Assembly (NCBI RefSeq): GCF_052857255.1
Contig: NC_135497.1
Span: 181,631,478 to 181,695,477 of the forward strand
From: Amblyomma americanum
Lineage: Eukaryota > Arthropoda > Arachnida > Ixodida > Ixodidae
DNA: 64,000 bases
Direction of reading: 5' to 3'
Shown: piece by piece, positions 54,117 through 64,000 of the stretch
How the letters are laid out: every line of letters begins with the position of its first letter
Numbering within the stretch: the first letter of the stretch is position 1
Notes under the pieces: model-generated
What the model was told of the DNA's origin: nothing
The model's input: only the letters and a program-made list of their open reading frames with translations
The model's database searches: none
Made by a program: the position numbers and the translations under genes

Positions 54117-54959
54117 CTCATGCGTCCGACTGTGTTTTTATTCCCATAGACACCGATTATTGACTGATGCTTGACTTGGGTTGATTTGTGTAGTTAAAAA
54201 ACTATGAAGAAGGATGCATAGATGGGCGAGTTCTTTCGTCCTTTCATCTGTTTTCGCGCTGTACCGCCCACAATGAATTTAAGTACTATATGCAAAACGA
54301 GAGCAAACCCACTTGGTTGAACGCGAATTCGTCATCATCACAAATACCCAAGAATCCGCAGTGCATCGACAACCTGCCGATCTTGTAATCTTGCAACGAC
54401 ATGAGGTTTTCTCTGAGGGCCGAGTAAAGGACAAAATGCAAGAACGTGGCGCAACGCGTTCATTGGGCTAAAGGCTCTTGCATCAAGTTATTGCGGCCCT
54501 TCCAGTAAGCACGTATTCCACCGAAGCACACTGCATTTTCTCCTTTGTAAAATAATTGTCCGATCGTTTAGTACGTTAACTGTCGATGTAGCCAATAAGT
54601 GAGTAACAGTACTCTCCCTAACTTCTGCTCGGTCGTTTAAGCTTTCAGTTATCTTCAGTTATTGTGCTCCTGTTTATTTTTTAGTACCGACGATGAATCA
54701 TTAGATATTTGAAATCGCGTTGAATAAAACATTACCTTCAGGTACACGTAATAAATCAATTTATCACTGCAAAGACCAGCGGCAACGAATTTTATCCTGG
54801 ACAATTTGCTTGCTCAGGGGGGTCATATGCGGCTAATAAACATGTTGGTGATATGTTTTACAGTTCTTATCACGTCTGATAGTAGTGTTTAAAGCGTGCA
54901 CAAGTACGTGAACTATTTAGGACGCAGTTTTTATCATAATAGCGGCAAATAAACCAATA
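54117..54959. other. No gene seen
   Basis: AT-rich, no recognised feature. Confidence 0.4.
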
Positions 54960-55560
54960 ATTTTGAACAGCTTAAGGAGATTTCAAAGCACTTTACAGAC
55001 ATACCTATAGAATTCGTCTGTGACATTTCTGTGAATTTTTTTCAAAACGTCTTGCAGCTTAGAAAAATGGTAGCACTATATTCGGATACAACTCAAGAAT
55101 GAAGCGGCTTTTCCCAGTCAAAGGGCCCCTTTCCAGCCAGTGGCGTCGGCTGATTTTCGTGAGCCTGCTAGCATGAGAAAGCAGGGAGGGGATTATACCC
55201 GAACATGGAGGGAGGGGGCTATCTCCTTTTACCTGCCGCTCCCTGCATTGTCACGTTTAGCGGGGTAATGAGAATCAGTCGACGCCATTGACTGGAAGGG
55301 GGTCCTTTGACGGGGAAAAGCCGCTGCGTTCTTGAGTTGTATCGGACTATAGCTGAGCTAGAAGATGGCTACAAAATGTAACAAGATGGGTAGAAATGTC
55401 TTGCACATCTTGTCAAGACGCCTTATAAACATTCAGTAACTGTCCCAGGGGCCAGCCGGGACATCTATAAGACGGTTTGTTTATCTTGGTGAGACGCCTT
55501 GCATCCGTTCAGTAGACCGACTGATGTTCAGTTGACCATGGCAAAAGTGGAGATGCACGA
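54960..55560. repeat. Second copy of the 380-1600 dispersed repeat
   Basis: 55352-55520 follows 1150-1300 block by block: agctgagctagaagatgg, then caagatgg-tagaaat, then ggccagccgggacatct and ataagacggttt. Left of the MITE, aacgtcttgcagcttagaaa continues the same repeat. The copy is split by the 266-bp MITE at 55081-55346. Confidence 0.5.
55081..55346. mobile_element. Foldback MITE, 266 bp
   Basis: The ends are long imperfect inverted repeats of about 70 bases: ggatacaactcaagaatgaa with gcggcttttccc on the left, and the complement gggaaaagccgctgcgttct with gagttgtatc on the right. ctata flanks both ends (55076-55080 and 55347-55351). Only a short non-repeated centre lies between the arms. 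A TA-containing duplication would fit a Tc1/mariner-like source, which is inference. Confidence 0.8.
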
Positions 55561-57402
55561 TCGGTTATAGTCAGTCGTCTTGCTGTCCAAATGGCGCAGA
55601 ATTTTAAGACGTTTTTAAAGAAATAGTGGAACTCTAGCTTATACGAAGGAAGGATCAAGTCGAGCTTTCTTGCAGATCACTTAATTTTGAGGCAACTGTG
55701 CAATATTGTAAGATGCTGTTATGAACGTATTGATGGGGATGGCCTTTAAGAGTCTTGAGAAGTTTAAAAGCAAAATCTTGTTTTCAAAGTTGGTCCTGCG
55801 CTCACACCGGGTATAGTTAAGACTGCCATGGAAAACCAGTGGGGTGGGCTTCTGACAATAAATAGCAGAAAACTACTAGCGTCCCGAGGAGGGATCTGCG
55901 GAGGTTTTCATTGTTAGGGTGCAAGCTTACAATACGCGAAGAAACTGCGCTCATAAAAGACTTCCCGTTGAAAAAAAGGCGCTTGACCAGAATTTCTGGG
56001 CATGCTATCACTTTCGCTCACGTCAGCGAAGCTATATGTGGGAGTGTTAGTTGATCCAAAGAGGACATTTCTTAAAGGGCACGATTTACAGTGACTCCAA
56101 TTTTACTCTCCTGTTCCAGCACTAAACTGATGACACAAGCTTCGAAGACTGCTAAACTATTTCTCAAGAGCTTCCCCTCTTTACTTTTATAGCCATTGCG
56201 CCAGCCGATGCTGAACTCTAAAAGGAAACTTCGTGTTCCCCAAGTAAAGAGCCTTTTTTACTTTACCGCTATCTTTTGCGTGGCGCGCGATTATGGCGAT
56301 GAGCACATGGACCTTTGCACAACCTGCATGGGTGGATAAATTCCTAGTACATGGCATTTGTGACAACCAACACAAAAATTTACTTCCCGTGAACCATGCC
56401 TGTTTCTCCTTTTTTCTTGCTTTTTTCTCGGTATCAGCAGGTGCAGCAGCGTAAGAAGTTGTGCAACGCCTGTGCGAATTTGCGCTCATTAGCATTATCG
56501 CGGTGTTTTGAACGCCTGAGGTGTCCAAAATTAACACAGGCTAGAGCAGGGAGGAGCGAAAGCTCGTTGAGCGCACAGGCTGCGAGGTGGCGCAACACGG
56601 AGAGAGACGCGATACTCGTAGCGCAGTATTAAAGGCGCACAAAGGGCTCCTAGCTTGCCTTTTCCGCCACCAGAAGGCACTAGGATATTGCGGTCTGTAA
56701 AGCCTTTAGCCACCTTTAGCGTTCTGTCAAACCCATCACCCCCGCCTTGCTATAGAGTTCTGATTTTCTTCATGGATCTACATGGCAGCAGCGTACACAG
56801 GACTGCTATAACTTAGACCGCTCGCTCCCCGCCCTCCCCATTCCAGCGTCTTTCCTTTTTCTTGTTTCTTCTCCTTTACTACCGTTTTCAGATTAGAATT
56901 CGTTGTTTTTTTTCGTGTGGCATCTCTAGAAGAATGTAAATTTCCCCCTGAATCCCCCCTACAAAATTCCCCTCAACGTGTGCTGTAGGTGTCAGAATAA
57001 AAGTCGAAACAAAAAAAAAACTTAAACTTGGACTTTTCTTTCTCAGTTCCTTTCCCGCGTATCGAGAATTATCTGTGCCACCAGACGAGCAACAAAATTA
57101 CACACTTAATTTATGAGTAAACATGTACGTATTTGATAAAAATAATAAGTATGGAGGATTACACGCACATTACTTCGATTTCAAGCGTGCCTATATATTT
57201 CAGACACGGGACCGTAACCAAGCTTCACATATCAAATCAACGTTGTTTCACGTGGCTTGAATCACATCTGCTCCCAGAATACATGTTTTCTCCGATTTGA
57301 CGCTTGTTTCTTACGTTTCAATCACATCGGGACTCCGCTGAAACCGTAGCAGTTCGCCAGCAGGCTCTTCATGGGCACACCATCAACACCCCAGACTTGT
57401 TG
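55561..57402. other. No gene seen
   Basis: No recognised gene or repeat. Frames of up to 116 residues on the minus strand (56187-56537) have no domain. Confidence 0.4.
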
Positions 57403-57420
57403 CCCCCCCCCCCCCCCCCC
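57403..57420. repeat. Poly-C tract
   Basis: Eighteen consecutive C. Similar tracts at about 59265-59281 and 59747-59760 lie in a LINE. Confidence 0.9.
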
Positions 57421-59260
57421 GCCCTCCTCTTTGTGCGAAGAAATCAGCGGTAGCCTTCACTCTCCCTCGCCGTTTATTTTTATGCACTGTTGCTCCGATT
57501 CATTGTTTTTTTTTTTGCTGGATTAAACGTCAACGAGCTGCTCTTTTACCGAAATGAGACGAAGGACACATGCTTTTACTGAAACTGCAGTCTGGTGCGT
57601 ACTTTTTTAGGGAGAGCTGGCGGAAGCCAACGAACAACTGAAACTGTCCTGGACCGTCCAAGGGAGTTTTAATGCTCACTGGGAAGTGAGTTGAAATTAA
57701 TAAAGTCGGTGCGCCGGTGTCGGCAGCAAGCCCCGGAGCGCTGTTCCGCTGCCCAACACGCCATCTGCTACCATGCAGAGCGTTCGCCTCCTCTTGAAAG
57801 TCGCACCGCGCTCACATCCACCCGAGAATTCTCAGTCTGGCCGCTCTGACACCTACTTGATCGTGGACCGCGTCACCAGTTTCGGCGACAAAACAATGCA
57901 CCAGGTGTGCACTGAGCAAAAAAAAAAAAAAACATGCCTCAGTGCGTGCATCATCCGCTCCAGTGTCGCGCATGAAAATGACACACGCTTCAAATGGCGT
58001 ACCGTTGCGACACACAGAAAGTGCGGGCGAACATAGCGCGCCGCTTCTCTCCGCTGCGCGATGTCGTTTCTCCATCGATTTCGTTTCAGTGTCATAACAA
58101 GGGCAGAAAGAGAAAAGAGCCGCCGCTCCCGGGAAAGTGCGCGTAAAAGAAAACGAAGGACGGCCCGCCCCGCTGCCTGCTTAAATTCCCGCTGTCTGAA
58201 TTCTACGGCTCTGGCGCGCAGTTCACTTTTTCAAACAAGTACGCGTGCCCCGGTTTATGTAAAAAACGCATGGTGGTGCAACGAGCTCCCACGAAAGAGC
58301 CAACCAGGGACGTGGTTGCATTTTGAGTCAATACATCTTGCGAATGAACTGCACGTCGGAAATCTAAAATATCGAGGATACTCTGCCCGCTCGCGCTGTA
58401 TCCGCCATTGTCTTTCTCTCTTCCCTGCACCTCCTTCCTTTTTGCACTTTTTTGTGCCTCCTCGAAGATAGATGGGGAGAGTCAGACTGGTAACAAATTG
58501 CGTTGCCGCTGGGAAAAGAAAAAGGAAGCGAAAGATTCCTGTTCTTGAGTATTACTAATGCTTGGAATAAGGGGAGAAAAAAGAATCCTTGATCGTGATG
58601 TATGTTCGGGCCGTGCGTCTGACTGGCCCAGTTCATAGCAGAAAGCAGACGAAGCTGCGCGATAGCATTAATCAAGGAATATGTTCGCGCTCCCTAAGTG
58701 ATACTAAAAAAGAAAAAAAAAGTGAACCGCGCCGGAACATTATGTCGCGCGAAATAGATATTTGGTCTTGATACTGACGAGTGCAATTTTGTAATGGAAT
58801 CGTGAACGTCGAGAGAAAACGACCGAGGCGCACTTTAATCAGGACAAAGCGAAATTCAATGCTTTTGAATTATTGCGAGGAAAGCAGCTTCCCCGCGTGT
58901 ACCCCGCGCGTGGTTGCCAAGACTCAGTTATGACAGCATCTTGCCAACGCCGCTTTCAATGTTGCGTGAGTTTGTGGCATTTTTGAAGTAAGGCGATCGT
59001 AACTTTATATACCCACTTGTGCTGATGATGGTTGCGCGGGCGCTGGCGGTTAGATCCGCACCAATAGCGCGGGCGGAACGAATTGGGATCGAAGCAGCGG
59101 GCAAGAAATTAAGGGAGGGAAAAAAACATTGAGGGCCTTGTTAACCACATATTTAAAGAAAATGCGTCAACATTTAAGTTGCCTGATGTCAGACACGTAT
59201 CCAAAGAGGGGGGCGGGGGGTGCGAGGGCCCCTTTTCCCTCAGTTTCCCGCTAAGTATGC
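57421..59260. other. No gene seen
   Basis: Several basic or Ser-rich short frames (for example 58061-58471) without recognisable domains. Confidence 0.4.
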
Positions 59261-61380
59261 AGCACCCCCCCCCCCCCCCCCTCCCTATTTTGGACGCTCT
59301 GGAGGCTGCCCAGCTTGGTGGTCGCGTATTCTGCTGGATACATAGTTATTTATCCGACAGATCTCTCTTTGTACAGACTGAGGATGGCCCAACATCTCAT
59401 TTCACTTCCCGTTGAGTACCGCAGGGTGGAGTGCTTAACCCAACGCTGTTCAACCTCACACTTGTCGGGCTTGTCGACATACTACCACAGTCGGCGCAAC
59501 TCTCAATCTATGCGGATGACATCTGCATCTGGGCAGCGTGAGTTACGCGCCCATAAGTTCGAGCAAGGCGTCAAGTATTCTTGCAGCCTACCTCAATCTG
59601 CAAGACTTACAGATTTCAACCGGAAAGTGCTCGCTTGTGGCCTTTACACGCAAGAACATGTCTCATGTTCTTGCGGCACAGCAATACCCCGCGCAAAGAG
59701 CCATCGGTTTCTGGGAGTAATCATCGACCGAAATCTATCATGGACACCCCCCCCCCCCCCCAAACACACACACACATTTTTCATACATGAAAAAGAGACT
59801 GACAGCGATTTCTCACGTTGTCGTCTTTCTTGGGGGAATGTCGTGGGGAGCGTCAGTGCGGTCGATGATGCAGCTCTACAACGCCTCATTCATGGGCTTT
59901 CTTCGCTACAGCCTCCCTGCACTTGGAAACATTCGAAAAACAAACATACTATGTCTGCAAAGCGTTCAAGCTCAAGCTCTCCGGACTTGCCTAGGATTGC
60001 CGAAATGTTCCTCTACGGCCGCATCTGTACTCATCGCCCAGGACTTACACAATCCCTACCTACCTAACAGTTGACGCACTGAGGGCACATTTTCGACACA
60101 TGTCTCGGGTCTCTTCTCACCATCTTGCCAGTCGACGTATTACCAGGCCGCGCACATCGTTTACAAACGCCATTGATGCACATGGCGCCATTCTGCCGTC
60201 CCAGTTTACACCCGCCTATAGACCGTCCTCGCCACTTTGGAGTCTGCACAATCCCCGTGTGCTTATTTCAATACCTGGCACCAGGAAGAAGATCGATTTA
60301 TCGCCGATAGAACTAAAACAAGTCACTCGAATATTTCTATGAGCACCATGCAAACCGGGTGCACGTCTACACTGACGGCTCAGTGAACCATACCAGTTCT
60401 TCGGACACCGTGGCCATCCCCGCAAGGACTGCAGAAATTAGAGTTAGGATAGCTCACCAGACATCTTCGACGGGTGCAGAACTCACTGCTCTTCGTGTCG
60501 ACATTGAACACATTAATCAGCAGCGTCCTTAGCAGTGGTCTATTTTCACCGATTCCAAAGCTGCCCTCCAAGGCTTACAAGCTTCTCTTCGCCGTGGAGT
60601 CCATGAACAACTGGTCGCGAAAATCCGGCAGCTGCATCACTGCGCCATAAATAAAGGGAACGAATTATCTACCAATGGCTACCGGGGCACGGCGGCATAG
60701 CAGGCAATCATCGCGCGGATGAGGTCGCGTGAACTGCTCACCAAGACGGCGATTTTGTGTCGATCCCCTTTTCGAGATCAGACGCAGCGGGCAGGCTTCG
60801 CGCTCTTGCGCGGGACATCACGCTTGCCGCGTGGAATTCCGACCAATTTTCCAACTCCGTTTAAAAGCCTTGGACCCAGATCTGACGCTCCGGCTTTCAT
60901 CCGGCCTACCACGACGTGAAGAAACTTTGCTGTGTCGCCTGTGGTTTGGTTTAGCTTTCACCAACCATTACTCGTTCTTAATCGGTATGGCTGACAGCCC
61001 TGCAAGTGCCATCTGCGGGTATGACGAGACTATATCCCACATTATTTGTGACTGCCCTGCCTATAGTGCCGAAAGGCAGTCGCTCTGCTGTGCGCTGGGG
61101 CGTCTGGATCCACGTCCACTGAGAGAAACGAAGATTCTCGGCCACTGGCCGCGGCGATCGTCGGAGGTAAAGGACTCCAAGACACTGCTCCGTTTCTTAC
61201 GAACTTCTGGCCTGCACGATAGGCTGTGACTTTTACGAACGCTGACTTTTTATAGTGACTCTCCTTTCTCTTTCATTTTTTATCCCCACACCCCTTTTCC
61301 CTCCATGTGGGGTAGCAAACCGATTATTCTTCCGGTTAACCTCCCTGTCTTTCCTCTTCTTCCTCCTCCTCCGCAAAAAT
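59261..61380 (+). mobile_element. I-superclade LINE remnant (RT and RNase H), 5' truncated
   Basis: A different family from LINE 1/2. Reverse transcriptase: LGGRVFCWIHSYLSDRSLFV (about 59317), a stop, VPQGGVLNPTLFNL, then YADDICIW (about 59510). C-terminal thumb: SHRFLGVIIDRNLSWTP, QALRTCLGLPKCSSTAAS. RNase H: VHVYTDGSVNH (60360), STGAELTALR, IFTDSKAALQ (60540) and YQWLPGHGGIAGNHRADE (about 60670), with all four catalytic acids readable. The C-terminal CGYDETISHIICDCPAY runs to 61229, followed by a pyrimidine-rich 3' region. Frameshifts and stops are many, and two poly-C tracts interrupt it. Confidence 0.85.
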
Positions 61381-62119
61381 TTCGGTTGGAACCGTTTTCA
61401 TTGCCCTTATATGGTATGCAAGAGTAATCCCCCTCTAGAATGTTGGGTTACCTTCCATTGGATCATCATGCGTGATTATACCGATGTACTATACGAATAC
61501 TAATCCATCTTAATCCATTTCCGGGGCGGAGGTGGGCTACTTCCAAAATTCGAGAAGTCCTTTGATATTTTGGGGGGTGGGTAAATTGCCAGATTTTGGA
61601 GCTCCTCAGATTTCCAAATTTGGTGGTGCCCTACGAATGGCCCTTTGGTGGTCACGTGGTGTCGTTAACGTCACGACCCTCTCTATCGCATTCATAGATC
61701 GCGGGCAGTTCTCATACCGCTACTAGCGCAGTGGTGCAGCTGTTAAGCGGCGAGCCACTGCGACCCGGTAGGTGACTATTTATTTCAAACACAGCCACCG
61801 GTGGGGGCTTGTGAGACTGAAGTTGCTCTTCGATTCTGAGCTCCCTTAAGGCTTGTGCACAGCGCCACGGTGGGCATGTGTCGAATTTGGCGGTGCTCTC
61901 AGATTGGTTTCTTGGGATGGGGGGGTGGGGGTGACGTGACCCTGATCACGTCATCTCTCAATTGACCAATCAGGGAATGTACAATGTGGCTGTTTCCTCT
62001 GAGCGGTCAGTTGGGGTAACGTGACCCTGGTGACATCATCAGGGTCACATGACCGCAATTGGGTAATCCGCAATTTCGTTTCGGAGAAGCCGGAAACTGC
62101 ATGACGACAGCCTAAATGC
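61381..62119. other. Unrecognised stretch with CRE-like palindromes
   Basis: No gene. Two palindromes: tgacgtga/tcacgtca (arms 61932-61939 and 61946-61953) and gtgaccctg/cagggtcac (62021-62048). A weak tRNA-like piece lies near 61725-61790 (actagcgcagtggtgcagc), possibly a decayed SINE head. Confidence 0.4.
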
Positions 62120-63267
62120 TATCTTCCTAAATCCAAGAGCGGATGAAAAGAGGAAAAAGGGCTACCTCATCCAAAGATGTATCAAGAGAGCTCTAGGACT
62201 CCCGACGTTCACTTCAACGGAGAAACTCCTCGCCACGGGGGTGCACAATAGCTGGGAAGAATACACAGAGGCAGCTCGCATGCCACAGCTAGAGAGACTT
62301 AGCAGTATCACCACGGGCAGATCTATCCTGCAGATGGTGGACTTGCAGACCGACCGCGGGCTGCATCGTAAAACTGACATACACCCTAATTGTAGGGAGA
62401 AAATAGCAATACCCCCACTTCCCTAGGAACATGCATCCGGATCATAATACCGAAAGGAGGAGTAAGAGAGCCGAGGCGCTTACAAAACGCTTCGCAAAAA
62501 TGAAGCCCGAAGAGGTCGCCTACGAGGACGCGGCTAGTGAGAAGTCAGGCGCGGCAGTTCCCCAGTCGTCAACAGACTAGGGGCCCCCGCGTCGGCAGCC
62601 ACTATTCGCAGCCGCAACATAGAGACGGCTGAAGAAGTTGTCATAGCGCTCGCTTGCGTTGGAACGAAATTCGTAGTCAGCGATAGTAAAATTGCCCTCT
62701 GGAATTTCATGAAAGGCAGAATCTCGCCGGAAGCGGCGAGGATCCTGGCCGGCAGAGAGCTTACCCACAAAGTCAGCTTAATATGGACCTCAGCGCACGC
62801 GTCGGTTCCCGGCAACGAAGCGGCACGCGAGTTAGCCCGAGCTCTCTATTACCGGGTAACCGTGGAATCGCCGGACTGTCGGAACCTGGACGAGCGCGCG
62901 CAAACTTATTCCGAAATCGTCGAGAACTATAGACTAAACAGAAAACTGGTGCCACCATTGGATAATGAGCTAAGTAATAGGGAAGCGACCGCATGGCGGG
63001 GCCTGCAAGCCGCAAATTTCGTTAACCCAGCATGGACCTTTCACGCCCTACCCGGGGAACACGAAAACGATCTTTGTAAAACGTGCGGGGAGAGGGGCAC
63101 CCTCGACCTCACAATAGGGGAATACGCCTACTCCCCCGGAGTCGAAGAAAATATTCATAGCAGAGTAAGCTGGGAAGCCCTGCTGCGGTGCGTCCATGCC
63201 GCGCGTGCCGGGGGCGGGGCCTCCACATACGGTTGAAATAAAAGTTGTTATCGTCATCATCATCATA
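62120..63267 (+). mobile_element. I-superclade LINE remnant, 3' part
   Basis: The post-RT region (KGYLIQRCIKRALGLPTF, LLATGVHNSWEEYTEAARMP) and a decayed RNase H (ETAEEVVIALACVG, FVVSDSKIALWNFMKG, LIWTSAHASVPGNEAARELA) are followed by the C-terminal CKTCGERGTLDLTIGEYAYS. The cysteine motif has lost its last members. It ends aataaaagttgttatcgtca with a (tca)n tail at 63252-63267. It is related to LINE 1/2 but differs in tail sequence. Confidence 0.8.
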
Positions 63268-64000
63268 TGGCACTGGTAACAAAATGCATCAATCATTTGT
63301 CGGTGCTTCAATGCGTATAGAATGAGAAAGCCTTCATGCGATACATCAGCCTCTGTGGATGAGGTTGTCGGTGCAGTTTTATTTTTGCAAACAGCGCGAA
63401 ATACGGGACGAGAGAATTAACAGACAGGGTGCGGCGTATTACAGAAGGCAAAGGCAGTAAGATCGGCTTGATGTATATGCTGCTCCATCCCGCGTTCGGG
63501 AGAGGGGGAGGGAAAAAATGGCAACCCTCTTCGTGATACGTAGGACGGTGCAGAGTGACAGCAGTGACAACTCCTTTAAAGATCTGCTCTTCAGGTGGGA
63601 TTCATCGCACACTCTTTGTATCCAAATGGGCCAGGTGTCTCGTTCGCCCCATTTTCTGCAGCCTCAGGGAAGCGTTCGGCCCCTTTTCACGATGGCGTCA
63701 AGCCTCATCATGCTGTCATAATAATGTAAATTTCAAGTCGGCTAAACGTTGCGGATTAGAAGCGCGAAATCGTCAAACAGTAAGGTAATGACACTTCTCG
63801 CAGTATGTTTAGACCATACGTCGAAGTTTTGCCGACACCGACATTTATATTCTACTTAATTATTTTCTCTTTCTCTCGACGATACCATTTGTTTTACTAG
63901 AATTTTTTGATTGACAAAGCAAATGGGAAGCCAGTTAAGCGTCCATGCCAACATTCGACAACAAATACAGCGCTCACTGGCGGAGAATCTGTGGCTTCCG
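63268..64000. other. No gene seen
   Basis: End of the window. No recognised feature. Confidence 0.4.

Noticed and set aside
53675..54163. Long repetitive frames (FLPS and KEGR repeats) on both strands
   Set aside because: Translation of the (CCTT)n microsatellite. No real protein.
1..64000. CRISPR arrays, bacterial operons, rRNA genes, prophage
   Set aside because: No regular spacer-repeat arrays, no ribosomal RNA blocks, no bacterial-type gene packing. All evidence is eukaryotic.

Overview
This window is eukaryotic nuclear DNA, almost certainly from a hard tick (Ixodidae, probably Metastriata). The main evidence is at least ten copies of a tRNA-derived SINE with a GGTTCGAACCC B box that resembles the tick SINE Ruka, several LINE families typical of tick genomes, TTAA-flanked non-autonomous DNA elements, and single-intron or intronless host genes set in long non-coding DNA. 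Nothing bacterial, plasmid-like or CRISPR-like was seen.

Only two host genes can be supported, both on the minus strand. The first (26576-27421) is an intronless basic helix-loop-helix transcription factor with a TATAAATA box just upstream. The second (42896-48528) is a two-exon M13 (neprilysin/ECE-family) membrane protein of about 792 residues. Its zinc-binding HExxH motif reads HSWTL and its ExxAD motif reads DLWDG, so it is predicted to be a pseudopeptidase.

Layout. 1-4 kb: a dispersed repeat with AGACATCTTG sub-repeats, a SINE with a perfect 14-bp target duplication, and a 142-bp MITE with a perfect 8-bp target duplication. 4.6-9.05 kb: a nearly complete but broken CR1/L2-type LINE with a degenerate 2A-like motif in ORF1. 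9.2-10.56 kb: an RTE-like LINE fragment split by a TTAA-flanked element. 11.7-16.4 kb: a nest in which a LINE fragment sits in a P-superfamily transposon, which sits in a TTAA-flanked element. 17.2-20.3 kb: nothing recognised. 20.4-22.7 kb: a Ty3/gypsy-like gag-protease remnant with a 5' LTR and an inverted partial LTR at its 3' end. 22.7-24.6 kb: a minus-strand CR1/L2-type LINE remnant. 25.5 kb: a second SINE family. 26.4-27.5 kb: the bHLH gene. 27.9-35.7 kb: an I-superclade LINE with a 12-13-bp target duplication, invaded by a 2-kb SINE-rich block. 36.1-40.6 kb: a second, less damaged LINE of the same family. 41.4-42.3 kb: a LINE tail and a SINE. 42.9-48.5 kb: the M13 gene; its intron holds two SINEs, one of which carries a copied piece of the gene's own exon 2. 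49-50.85 kb: a LINE and a SINE remnant. 50.9-59.2 kb: mostly unrecognised DNA with a long CCTT microsatellite and a foldback MITE. 59.3-61.4 kb and 62.1-63.27 kb: two more I-superclade LINE remnants.

Most sequence with visible origin is transposon-derived. Several insertions keep exact target duplications, so the order of events can be reconstructed by reading. The two host genes show no sign of acting together.
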